DNA of 12,211 bases from Candidatus Bathyarchaeota archaeon (GCA_030627225.1 DAOUSM010000008.1:1-12211); one strand, 5' to 3'. Positions 1 through 6,249 are shown, counted from the first letter of the stretch. The notes: generated by a model not told the origin, from the sequence alone. Made by a program: numbers and translations.

Positions 1-842
1 GTTTCATACAGTCTTTAACATGTACGCCATACTATCTAGAAAAGCCAAAGGAAGGCTCACATCTTGCTTGGGCTGAGTCCTCAGCCGTTGTTTACACTAA
101 CTCTATCTTGGGTGCATGGACAAACCGTGAAGGGGGACCAAGCGCCCTCGCAGCAGCAATAATAGGAAAAACGCCTAATTATGGAATGCATAAAGCTGAA
201 AACCGAAAACCAAACGTTTCAGTAAATGTGGAAACACAACTGCGAAATGAAGCAGAATTTGGTGCTTTAGGGATTTATCTAGGCAAAATTTTGGAAGATG
301 AAATTCCGATAATTCAAGGTTTGAAAAATGTTTCCGAGGAAAATCTGAAACAGTTAGGCGCTGCACTTGCCACAACAGGTATGGTCAACATGTTTTACCA
401 TAACATTCAATTGAAAAGAGGAAAAATGGAAAAGATAAGTGTAGAAGCCAGAGACTTGAAAAGGACGTTTGAAAGCTTGTCCACGACAACAAAAATGAAG
501 CCAGACCTGGTCTTTATCGGATGCCCCCACTGTTCGCTAAACGAGATTAGGCAAGTTGCAAGGCTGATGAATAGCAAAAAAGTTAAGGCTGGAACAGAGT
601 TTTGGGTTTGCACTTCACGTTATATTAAGGAAAGAGCCAGAGACTATGTTGAGAAGATAGAGAAGGGTGGAGGTCACGTGCTTACAGACATGTGCACGAT
701 TGTGTCATGGACAGAAACTTTGGGAATAAAGACGATAATGACAAATTCTGCAAAAACAGCCTATTACGCACCAACATTAAACAAGGCAGAAACGGTCTTT
801 GCACCATTAAAACAATGCTTGAAAACAGCCTTAAAAGGATAA
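1..842 (+). CDS. Aconitase X catalytic (large) subunit, C-terminal part; probable phosphomevalonate dehydratase large subunit
   Basis: Partial gene: the frame is open from the first complete codon at position 3 and ends at TAA 840-842, giving about 279 residues of a family usually near 400, so the N-terminus lies outside the window. Family signatures are a TCTPYYL segment at the left edge (Cys codon 21-23), WAESSAVVYTNSILGAWTNREGGPSAL, a GCPHCS motif (Cys codons 522-524 and 531-533) and DMCTIVSW (Cys codon 693-695). The first and last cysteines plus one from GCPHCS are the likely ligands of the [4Fe-4S] cluster, as in characterised AcnX enzymes. In archaea this family forms phosphomevalonate dehydratase with a small DUF126 subunit, making trans-anhydromevalonate 5-phosphate in the modified mevalonate (isoprenoid lipid) route. 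The small subunit is not visible, so a different hydro-lyase substrate remains possible. An internal ATG at 108 is not the real start, because conserved sequence continues upstream of it. Confidence 0.88.
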   Translation, partial: FIQSLTCTPYYLEKPKEGSHLAWAESSAVVYTNSILGAWTNREGGPSALAAAIIGKTPNYGMHKAENRKPNVSVNVETQLRNEAEFGALGIYLGKILEDEIPIIQGLKNVSEENLKQLGAALATTGMVNMFYHNIQLKRGKMEKISVEARDLKRTFESLSTTTKMKPDLVFIGCPHCSLNEIRQVARLMNSKKVKAGTEFWVCTSRYIKERARDYVEKIEKGGGHVLTDMCTIVSWTETLGIKTIMTNSAKTAYYAPTLNKAETVFAPLKQCLKTALKG

Positions 843-899
843 GGTTTATTCGAGTGAAGATACATTTTGCATGATGCTCCGATAAAAGGGCTCCGGTAG

Positions 900-923
900 A
901 AGAGTTTAAGCAACTCTACCGAG
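900..923 (+). other. Non-canonical tRNA-Glu intron between tRNA positions 10 and 11
   Basis: Two independent arguments give the same 24-nt intron. First, tRNA consensus geometry requires removing 24 nt between G10 and T11, with a one-nt boundary ambiguity because 899 and 923 are both G. Second, the precursor folds as a bulge-helix-bulge: central 4-bp helix CGGT (894-897)/ACCG (918-921), a 3-nt bulge AGA (898-900), an inner 6-bp helix AGAGTT (901-906)/AACTCT (912-917) closing loop TAAGC, and on the other strand a bulge starting AGT (922-924). Cutting after the second nucleotide of each bulge gives exactly 900-923. The outer helix GGGCT (888-892)/AGCCC (927-931) is offset by an internal loop (C893 opposite 925-926), so the motif is slightly relaxed. 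The tRNA splicing endonuclease would be expected to process it. Confidence 0.85.
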
Positions 924-967
924 TATAGCCCGGTTAAGTATTCCGGCCTTTCGAGCCGGAGACCCGG

Positions 968-988
968 GTTCAAATCCCGGCCGGAGCA
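968..988 (+). repeat. Direct repeat copy 1 (attL-like), T-loop to acceptor end of tRNA-Glu
   Basis: This stretch runs from the last T-stem G through the discriminator base of tRNA-Glu. It matches 2099-2119 at 20 of 21 positions; the mismatch is A972 versus C2103 in the T-loop. The intact tRNA sits on this side, as expected when integration restores the tRNA gene. Confidence 0.8.
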
Positions 989-1015
989 CTACAAATTTCG
1001 GGCTTGTTTATGGCT

Positions 1016-1025
1016 TATTTTTATT
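1016..1025 (+). terminator. T-rich stretch downstream of tRNA-Glu, possible terminator
   Basis: TATTTTTATT begins 28 nt after the tRNA 3' end. Archaeal RNA polymerase terminates at oligo-T tracts without needing a strong hairpin. There is no further support, and an AT-rich remnant of the inserted element would look the same. Confidence 0.3.
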
Positions 1026-1089
1026 AGAAAAGCCTGATTTGAGCAATTCTGAAAGCATGGTCAAAATCGGAGCACGAATTTACCGGTAA

Positions 1090-1318
1090 AAATATCCAAA
1101 TGATAGCCCGGTTTAGGTTCAAATATCGGCTTGCTTAGGCGTAGACCCTAGACATTAGAAAGCTGGTGAATCACGCAGGGAGTCCAAGGGACCGCGCCGT
1201 TATATTGACTTTGTTTCAAGGCGGCCTAGACACTTCGACACTCTGCTCTCTCACATACGAAAAAGTTGTTAGAGACCTAGAATCTAATGAATATCCTCTC
1301 AAACTTGACTTTTCATAA
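1090..1318 (+). pseudogene. Tyrosine recombinase (archaeal integrase) remnant
   Basis: Frame 2 translates to KNIQMIARFRFKYRLA, stop, A, stop, then TLDIRKLVNHAGSPRDRAV and on through RDRAVILTLFQGGLDTSTL (from 1187) and CSLTYEKVVRDLESNEYPL to a TAA at 1316-1318. The pattern 'RDRA-I-hydrophobic-hydrophobic-F/L-xxG-x-x-x-S-x-L' followed by a '(L/Y)-xx-V' segment matches the start of the catalytic domain of archaeal XerC/phage-type integrases. In-frame TAG codons at 1136-1138 and 1142-1144 break it. The C-terminal catalytic part, with the His-x-x-Arg and Tyr motifs, is missing. At the box I position, where GxR is usual, the text reads GLD. The gene is non-functional. It lies 102 nt beyond tRNA-Glu and points away from it, as expected for an element's integrase next to its attachment site. 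Confidence 0.72.
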
Positions 1319-1437
1319 AGTCAGAACCATCCTCTCTTCTAACACAAATCTCTAACATCAAAAGTGACACATCAACCATCCAGAGTTCAATCTCAGACCT
1401 TCAATCGAGGACCACTATACAAATACAAATTAAATAA
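1309..1437 (+). pseudogene. Short coding remnant with coiled-coil-like C-terminus
   Basis: Frame 1 is open from 1309 (after TGA 1306-1308) to TAA 1435-1437 and has no start codon. It encodes a segment containing LLTQISNIKSDTSTIQSSI and DLQSRTTIQIQIK, with regularly spaced Leu/Ile typical of a short coiled coil at a protein C-terminus. It overlaps the end of the recombinase remnant in another frame and runs tail-to-tail into the 155-residue minus-strand gene. The origin is not recognised. It may be the end of a surface or tail-fibre-like protein fused into the scar by deletion, or a chance open frame. Confidence 0.3.
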
Positions 1438-1897
1438 TCAAAGCTGAGAGGATGTTTTCAAATCTCTTCACATTTTCTTTATTTTTTCCCCAGTCTACTA
1501 ATGTAGATGCCCATCTTGATCGGGAACTAACCTCTATTACAGATAAGTTTGGACTAAGAGAACTACAAGTTATATGAATGCGCTCGCCCCACGATTTCAA
1601 TGACATTGAAACATCAGCTTTGATAATACCATCCCTTTTATTTACTTCTGTAATACTCCATGCTAAAGCGCTTAATGTTTTGAAGATAAGTTCAAACGTT
1701 CTGTCATAGTTGAGTTGTATTTCAATTCGCTTTGAAGCCTTTTTTCCCACAGCCCATGAGAAGCTTTTTCCCTTTGAATAAGCGTATATACCAGCGATTA
1801 GAAAAATCACGCCTATAATAGTGAGGACAAGAATGATAATTAAAATTAGAATAAGCAAGGTGATAAATACAATGGGACCAAAGAGCGCAAAACTCAC
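1430..1897 (-). CDS. Membrane-anchored hypothetical protein inside the tRNA-flanked element
   Basis: A 155-residue ORF starting at GTG (1895-1897), chosen because GAGGG lies about 8 nt upstream and the TATA box at 1938-1950 fits. Residues about 7-42 are almost entirely Leu/Ile/Val and form one long or two adjacent membrane spans. After AYSKGKSFSW comes a soluble domain (about 55-155) with KRIEIQLNYDRTFELIFKTL, a WSITEVNKRDGIIKADVSM segment and a C-terminal VSSRSRWASTLVDWGKNKEN run. The order 'aromatic/ITEVN, GxIxA, SRSR...DxGKNxxNV' is reminiscent of small DUF1499-like domains, but I cannot assign a family. It is the only intact ORF in the putative element, so it may be cargo. No catalytic residues are obvious. 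Function unknown. Confidence 0.72.
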   Translation of the reverse strand: MSFALFGPIVFITLLILILIIILVLTIIGVIFLIAGIYAYSKGKSFSWAVGKKASKRIEIQLNYDRTFELIFKTLSALAWSITEVNKRDGIIKADVSMSLKSWGERIHITCSSLSPNLSVIEVSSRSRWASTLVDWGKNKENVKRFENILSALII

Positions 1898-1937
1898 TAT
1901 TCATCCCTCGATGTTATTCATTTTGATAGAATACATA

Positions 1938-1950
1938 GAATATATATATT
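1938..1950 (-). promoter_or_regulatory. TATA-box promoter of the 155-residue membrane protein gene
   Basis: On the minus strand the sequence reads AATATATATATTC, about 45 nt upstream of the GTG at 1897. That leaves a leader of about 15-20 nt that contains the GAGGG ribosome-binding site. This is typical archaeal spacing. Confidence 0.5.
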
Positions 1951-2031
1951 TCTCACGAGTTTTGGAATCTTAAAGTGTCTCCTATTTCCTTAATGAGTAC
2001 ATTACTGATTCCCGCCCTAACTAGGGTTTCA

Positions 2032-2075
2032 TGGTAGCCCGGGAGAGATTCGAACTCTCGCCAGCATACCTCAAG
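2032..2075 (-). pseudogene. Orphan tRNA 3'-half fragment with encoded CCA
   Basis: Read on the minus strand from 2075 to 2032: CTTGAGG (loop-like), TATGC (3' anticodon-stem strand), TGGC (4-nt variable loop), GAGAG-TTCGAAT-CTCTC (perfect T-arm), CCGGGCT (3' acceptor strand), A, then CCA. These spacings are exactly those of a class I tRNA. The matching 5' acceptor strand AGCCCGG and a D-arm are absent upstream; only an AT-rich stretch (2076-2098) lies there before the tRNA-Glu end copy. Archaeal tRNAs starting AGCCCGG are commonly tRNA-Gln, but no valid Gln anticodon loop can be read, so identity is open. It is most likely a leftover of another integration or rearrangement. Confidence 0.6.
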
Positions 2076-2098
2076 CATATTTTTACTAATAAATTCAT

Positions 2099-2119
2099 GT
2101 TCCAATCCCGGCCGGAGCA
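2099..2119 (+). repeat. Direct repeat copy 2 (attR-like), orphan tRNA-Glu 3' end
   Basis: GTTCCAATCCCGGCCGGAGC followed by A reproduces the tRNA-Glu 3' end, but no 5' T-stem half, anticodon arm or acceptor 5' half precedes it. It is therefore a duplicated fragment, not a tRNA gene. It lies just downstream of the HerA-like gene stop (2188, minus strand). Confidence 0.8.
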
Positions 2120-2187
2120 GCATTTTACTCAATCTTTATTCCCACAAGCCCGTACAAGGAATTAAAAGATAGCATTTTGTACCATAT

Positions 2188-4311
2188 CTAACGTTTACGC
2201 AGATGACTCTTACGCACGCGAAAATGTCCAGAAAAGATACGACCAGTAGCTGCATCCATGATGATTGTGCGCCTTGCCAGTGTTTTCTTGCGTCTCACCT
2301 TCAAAGTCCACACAGGCAATAGTACAATTTCCGCAAAAACTGGTTTCACACCTAATGTCAATCGTAATGTTCGATAAACTTCGTCTATTCCCATCTCTAT
2401 TCTAGGAAACTTCTCCACTTCACCGGGCAGTTTTGGGATAAACGCGATGTCTTCATCATCATCCAAGTCTTTCAGCTTTTCTACACTCTTTGTTATCAAC
2501 TTGTGAAAGACAATCTCCTTTTTCTCAAGTGATATTATAGCGCCGGTTTGTGCACTCATGTAGTACGTATCAAACTCTTTCTTCTTGAAAAAGATGAGTT
2601 TCTTCGCTTCACGCGTTGCTGATACTTTCCATATTGGAATGTACGAGAACTCTGCATCATAGATCTCTTCTTTCTTCCCGAAGAATCCCCTTTCAAGCAT
2701 AGATTTAGCTCTCCTAGAAGCCTCTACCTGGGTAATTCTCATAGGAATCATCAGAACCTCTCCAATAATGCTCCTAGAGGGCTTAAAGCCGAATTTTGAT
2801 AACCAATATAGGTTTTCGGTGCTACCTTTAACACGCCCTTTTTCCACAACTCCTGTCTCGACAAGTTCATCTAGCACTTCTTCTACATCTTCAACACTGA
2901 CTTTCAAGTTCTCTGCTATGAAATCCGCTGAGACAGCTTGTCTTGCAGAATTGAGAAATATCCGAATTCTTTCGTTGAGAGGTTTAGATGGAAGGGAGGG
3001 GGCAACCGGCTTTTCTGCGACCTCCTTTTGCTCTAGCAGGTACCTCCTGAAGAACGCCTTTGATTCGGGTGATAAACATTGTGAGAGGTCTTTCTCATCC
3101 AGTGTCAAATGATTGGTCACCAGCCACCGAACTTGGAAATCCACCACATCGTCATAAATGTCTGGAGACAACATGAGGAATTCACCGGTTCGGAGACTTG
3201 GAAGTCTTTTCAGAACCATATCAGCCCGCATAGGATCTATTGATTGTATTATTTTCTGTACCCTAGCGATGTCTTGATTCGTCATCATGCGACCCAAGCA
3301 CCATGTGTTCACTTGCGCAAGAGCCTTGTAGTCTATATCAGTTACGTTTTGGGTTGCTGCTACAAGCCCGATTCCATATTTCCTTGCTTGCTTGAAAAGA
3401 AGGGCATAGGCCTCCTTTGGAGGAGGGTTTCTAGGATAAGGCGGAATATATGGAGCAATTTCGTCAACATAAAATAGCATTTGAACATCTTCTGAAGGGT
3501 TTTTTAACATCCAGCAATAAAGTTCCCTAAGAAGCGTAGCTAGGAAAAATTGTTTGTCGTTTGCGGAGCTGAGAGTGTTCATATAGATAATGTTAACCGG
3601 TACCTTTCCATCGCTTCGGTCCATAAACATGTCAATATCAATCTGAACCCCCATCTGAAACATAAGTGATGGTGTTCCCACCGTAAGGAAACGCAGTTTT
3701 CGAGCAATCTCTTGAGGCTCTTTTTTTGTGACAAGATCGTAAAGAGTCCCGGTGAGTTTTGCCGGGGGCCTTAGAACCATGTCAGCCATTTGGCCCATGC
3801 CTTTTATTGTCTGTCCCTCTCGCCATAAATGTTCTAGTATCGTAAACAAGTAGGCTTTGGCTCCTTTTCCAGCATCCGAATCCAAGTCGTATCCTAGAAA
3901 ACTTGTAAGGGATGTAGCTGTCATGTCAAGAGCCAAGATGGATTCCTCACGTGGAGTGTCCTCTGACGGAAACTTCAACGGGTTAACACTGATAGGGATG
4001 CCTTTGCTGCTTGCAGGAGTAAATATGGCTACTCTCGCCTTCTCAAAAAACTCTTCTTGAACTGCCAAAGGTGTTCCATGTCTCTCAATTTCTTCAGGGT
4101 TCCCTTTCAAAGCAAGTGAGGCAATATCACCTTGAGGATCAACTACGATCACAGGGATATCGTTTCTCACAGCCTCCTCCATCACACATTTACACAGCAC
4201 AGTCTTGCCCGATCCGCTGGCTCCCAGAGCCATAAAGTGACGGCGAAAAGCCTCTACAGGTAGTTCCACTGGAGATTCGTTCACTATTTCTCTGCCTAAG
4301 AAGAAAGACAA
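2188..4311 (-). CDS. HerA/FtsK-superfamily ATPase with winged-helix and duplicated C-terminal domains
   Basis: A 707-residue protein with Walker A GASGSGKT at residues 30-37, then VIVVDPQGD (54-62). Walker B is MLFYVDEIAPYIP near residue 277, and the sensor segment is ARKYGIGLVAATQNVTDID near 310-325. These are hallmarks of HerA-type (DUF87/DUF853-like) hexameric DNA-translocating ATPases. Unlike NurA-partnered HerA, the P-loop lies at the N-terminus with no room for a HAS barrel, and no nurA is adjacent. Residues about 445-507 (LNERIRIFLN...SVEDVEEVLDELVETGVVEK) form a winged helix. The C-terminus (about 550-695) holds two related segments, IPIWKVSATR...YYMSAQTGAIIS and LPVWTLKVRR...IIMDAATGRIFS. 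The start is TTG, picked because GGAGGA lies 7 nt upstream. It is divergent from the carboxypeptidase gene. The likely role is DNA translocation or remodelling; the substrate is unknown. Confidence 0.88.
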   Translation of the reverse strand: MSFFLGREIVNESPVELPVEAFRRHFMALGASGSGKTVLCKCVMEEAVRNDIPVIVVDPQGDIASLALKGNPEEIERHGTPLAVQEEFFEKARVAIFTPASSKGIPISVNPLKFPSEDTPREESILALDMTATSLTSFLGYDLDSDAGKGAKAYLFTILEHLWREGQTIKGMGQMADMVLRPPAKLTGTLYDLVTKKEPQEIARKLRFLTVGTPSLMFQMGVQIDIDMFMDRSDGKVPVNIIYMNTLSSANDKQFFLATLLRELYCWMLKNPSEDVQMLFYVDEIAPYIPPYPRNPPPKEAYALLFKQARKYGIGLVAATQNVTDIDYKALAQVNTWCLGRMMTNQDIARVQKIIQSIDPMRADMVLKRLPSLRTGEFLMLSPDIYDDVVDFQVRWLVTNHLTLDEKDLSQCLSPESKAFFRRYLLEQKEVAEKPVAPSLPSKPLNERIRIFLNSARQAVSADFIAENLKVSVEDVEEVLDELVETGVVEKGRVKGSTENLYWLSKFGFKPSRSIIGEVLMIPMRITQVEASRRAKSMLERGFFGKKEEIYDAEFSYIPIWKVSATREAKKLIFFKKKEFDTYYMSAQTGAIISLEKKEIVFHKLITKSVEKLKDLDDDEDIAFIPKLPGEVEKFPRIEMGIDEVYRTLRLTLGVKPVFAEIVLLPVWTLKVRRKKTLARRTIIMDAATGRIFSGHFRVRKSHLRKR

Positions 4312-4478
4312 AATAATCCTCCTCTTGTATAATTTGCATATGCTTTTTATTTATTTAGTTATTTCGTGTACGCAAAATTGCGTCAAGGCGCGCTAAGTAC
4401 CATACTCTCGTTTTCATTGCACAAAATTCATATGTAAGCTGTTCTTATCGAATATCTTCAAAGCTTGGAGTAATGAGA
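4312..4478. promoter_or_regulatory. Divergent promoter region between the ATPase and M32 carboxypeptidase genes
   Basis: For the minus-strand ATPase, AAATAAATAAAAAGC (plus-strand 4342-4356) is a TATA-like element 33-45 nt upstream of the TTG. Its strong SD, AGAGGAGGA on the minus strand, lies at 4317-4325 and supports the non-ATG start. For the plus-strand gene, TTCATATGTAAG (around 4428-4439) is a weaker TATA candidate about 45 nt upstream, and GGAG at 4467-4470 is the SD. No other operator-like symmetry stands out. Confidence 0.4.
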
Positions 4479-6014
4479 ATGGCTGAATCGCTAATTTCAA
4501 GTTATAAGAAACTGATGGAAAAGGCAAAAAATCTCTTCATTCTACAATCAGCAGCTGCCATTGTCCACTGGGACATGGAAACAAAGATGCCTCCGAAGGC
4601 AATTAAACTGCGAAGCCTACAGCTTGCCATGCTCAGTCGAATCGGACATAAAATGAGCACCGACCCCGAGATTGGAGGTCTATTGGAAGATATTATGAAG
4701 CATCCTGAATATGAAAGATTGAATGCTGTCCAAAAGAGAAACATGTATCTAATAAAGAAACATTATGATGAACAAACTAAGCTTCCCGAAGAACTAGTTG
4801 TAGAAATTGCAAGACAAGAAGCCATAGCCGTTGATGCATGGAAAAAGGCGAAAGCTGCTAAAAACTTCTCCATGTTCAAGCCAGAACTTGAAAAAATTGT
4901 TGAATTGAAGAAGAAGGCTGCTGAAATCCTGATGGAAGTAAAAGAGACAGCGACACCATACGATGCATTAATAGACATTTTTGAACCAAAAATGACAGCC
5001 GAAACAATCAGCAAAGTTTTTGACGAATTAAAAGAAGATTTGGTTTCACTACTAAGGAAATGTGAAACTGCCCCAAAACAACCAAACATATCCATTCTCA
5101 AACGCAAAGTCCCTGTAGACATACAACGCAAGATTTCCAAAGCACTTGCCGAATTCGTTGGATACGACATAGAGTCAAAAGAGGCTGGAGGCAGAATTGA
5201 CGAAACTGAACATCCCTTCACAACAGGTTATTACGACGACGTGCGAATAACAACACACTACTACGAAGATACATTTGCATCATCCCTGTTTTCAGTGTTG
5301 CATGAAGGAGGACACGCCATCTACGAGCAGAACCTAAACCCGGAATGGATTTTCCAACCAGTTGGAACAGGTTGCTCTTCAGGGTTCCATGAATCACAAT
5401 CCCGCTTCGTGGAAAACATAATTGGGCGGTCCCGCGAATTCTGGATTTACTTCCTGCCGAAATTGAAGGAACTTACAGGCAATATCTTTTCAGATGTAGA
5501 TTTAGACACGTTTGTCCACGCAATCAACCAGGTTAAGCCATCCAAGATTCGCGTTGAAGCGGACGAAGTTACCTACTGCCTCCACATCATAATAAGATTC
5601 AATCTTGAACGTGACATATTCGCTGATAAGATAACGGTGGCGGAACTTCCAGAAATTTGGAATCAAAGCTACAAAGACTATCTTGGAATAGAAATTGAAA
5701 ACGACTCTGAAGGCGTAATGCAAGACACGCACTGGGCTAGCGGCTTATATGGTTATTTCCCAAGCTATGCATTAGGCAACATTTACAGCGGACAAATACT
5801 AGCTAAAATGGAGAAAGACCTACCAGATTGGAGAAACCAAATCGCAAAAGGAAACTTCCAAAACATAAAACAGTGGCTGGTCAAAAATGTTCACAGCTAC
5901 GGAGACCTCTACGACCCCGCAGACCTCATCAAAAAAATCACAGGAGAAGAACTAAGCGTCAAACCATACCTAAACTATCTAAATGAAAAGTATTCGAAAC
6001 TTTACGGTTTCTAA
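4479..6014 (+). CDS. M32 family metallocarboxypeptidase (carboxypeptidase Taq type)
   Basis: A 511-residue zinc carboxypeptidase, close to the usual family length of about 500. The zinc motif HEGGH (in SVLHEGGHAIYEQN, about residue 275) and the downstream HESQSRFVEN segment (about 303), which supplies the third ligand, are intact. The IRVEADEVTYCLHIIIRFNL region also matches M32 enzymes, as does the N-terminal AAAIVHWDMETKMPP. M32 enzymes are homodimeric cytosolic enzymes that remove C-terminal residues from peptides in peptide turnover; no signal peptide is seen. An ATG at 4473 is in frame, but GGAG (4467-4470) is only 2 nt from it and 8 nt from ATG 4479, so 4479 is preferred. The gene ends tail-to-tail with the 61-residue minus-strand gene, overlapping by 4 nt. 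Codon use looks like that of its neighbours. Confidence 0.95.
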   Translation: MAESLISSYKKLMEKAKNLFILQSAAAIVHWDMETKMPPKAIKLRSLQLAMLSRIGHKMSTDPEIGGLLEDIMKHPEYERLNAVQKRNMYLIKKHYDEQTKLPEELVVEIARQEAIAVDAWKKAKAAKNFSMFKPELEKIVELKKKAAEILMEVKETATPYDALIDIFEPKMTAETISKVFDELKEDLVSLLRKCETAPKQPNISILKRKVPVDIQRKISKALAEFVGYDIESKEAGGRIDETEHPFTTGYYDDVRITTHYYEDTFASSLFSVLHEGGHAIYEQNLNPEWIFQPVGTGCSSGFHESQSRFVENIIGRSREFWIYFLPKLKELTGNIFSDVDLDTFVHAINQVKPSKIRVEADEVTYCLHIIIRFNLERDIFADKITVAELPEIWNQSYKDYLGIEIENDSEGVMQDTHWASGLYGYFPSYALGNIYSGQILAKMEKDLPDWRNQIAKGNFQNIKQWLVKNVHSYGDLYDPADLIKKITGEELSVKPYLNYLNEKYSKLYGF

Positions 6015-6196
6015 TTAACCTCCTCCTCTTTTCTTACACTTTCATACACTTTTAGAATTATTTCCGCAAAAAAGCCGCCAATTATAAGATACACCCCGGT
6101 CCAACCCACCGCTGCATTATAGTAATTGCTGCCATACAAGAATAAGACCACACCTACTACTATTACACACAAACATGTGATGTCTTTCCACGACAT
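6011..6196 (-). CDS. Small two-span membrane protein, function unknown
   Basis: A 61-residue ORF supported by an SD-like GAGGGTG seven nt before the ATG and by a TATA element at 6239-6249. Residues about 5-24 (DITCLCVIVVGVVLFLYGSN) and 29-50 (VGWTGVYLIIGGFFAEIIL) form two membrane spans joined by a short NYYNAA turn. A charged tail follows (VYESVRKEEEVN), probably cytosolic. The small size, good start signals and typical membrane composition argue for a real gene. No homologous family is recognised and no partner gene adjoins it. Confidence 0.6.
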   Translation of the reverse strand: MSWKDITCLCVIVVGVVLFLYGSNYYNAAVGWTGVYLIIGGFFAEIILKVYESVRKEEEVN

Positions 6197-6238
6197 ACAA
6201 ACACCCTCGCAAACTGAATTTAAGCCTTTTAACCTCTC

Positions 6239-6249
6239 AAAGTATATAG
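6239..6249 (-). promoter_or_regulatory. TATA box for the 61-residue membrane protein gene
   Basis: On the minus strand CTATATACTTT lies about 45-50 nt upstream of the ATG at 6196, at normal archaeal spacing for a leader of about 20 nt carrying GAGGGTG. Confidence 0.4.

Larger units (their letters stand above)
890..988 (+). tRNA. tRNA-Glu (anticodon TTC) with a D-arm intron
   Basis: The acceptor halves GCTCCGG (890-896) and CCGGAGC (981-987) pair perfectly, with discriminator A988 and no encoded CCA. The anticodon stem CCGGC (943-947)/GCCGG (955-959) closes loop CTTTCGA, placing anticodon TTC at 950-952. The T-arm is CCGGG-TTCAAAT-CCCGG (964-980). After removing 24 nt (900-923), the D-arm reads GTAT (899, 924-926), loop A927 to A937 containing GG, then GTAT (938-941). 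This gives a regular 75-nt tRNA. Without the removal the D-arm cannot form. A T-rich stretch at 1016-1025 may terminate transcription. The gene follows the AcnX gene by 47 nt. Its 3' 21 nt are duplicated at 2099-2119, marking it as an integration target. Confidence 0.95.
968..2119. mobile_element. Scar of a tRNA-Glu-integrated element (about 1.15 kb)
   Basis: The segment is bounded by two copies of the tRNA-Glu 3' end: 968-988 inside the intact gene and 2099-2119 as a free copy, 20 of 21 positions identical. Archaeal viruses and plasmids that use tyrosine recombinases typically integrate into tRNA 3' ends and leave this arrangement. Inside are a broken tyrosine recombinase reading away from the tRNA (1090-1318), a second short coding remnant, one intact minus-strand membrane-protein ORF (1430-1897) and a foreign-looking tRNA 3'-half fragment (2032-2075). 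The element is too small and decayed to be active, since no intact integrase remains. Calling it an integrated element is inference from the repeat plus the recombinase remnant. Confidence 0.7.

Noticed and set aside
692..874. 60-residue plus-strand ORF overlapping the end of the AcnX gene and extending toward the tRNA
   Set aside because: It lies mostly inside AcnX coding sequence in another frame, with no SD and no recognisable motif.
876..881. Extra GCTCCG just upstream of the tRNA-Glu acceptor 5' strand
   Set aside because: It pairs less well with the 3' acceptor than 890-896 and would need a second insertion. 890 gives a fully paired acceptor and a consistent intron.
1103..1130. Second tRNA-Glu-like remnant: ATAGCCCGGTT (also in the tRNA D-arm) followed closely by GGTTCAAAT and CGGC
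   Set aside because: No acceptor or anticodon arm can be formed, and the stretch is explained as part of the recombinase remnant frame (IARFRFKYRL). The shared words may be chance.
2015..2026. CCCTAACTAGGG hairpin near the tRNA 3'-half fragment
   Set aside because: Only four pairs with a 4-nt loop and no T-run on either side, so a terminator is not supported.
4763..5221. 152-residue antisense open frame opposite the M32 carboxypeptidase
   Set aside because: Overlaps conserved coding sequence, is Ser-rich and has no SD or promoter.
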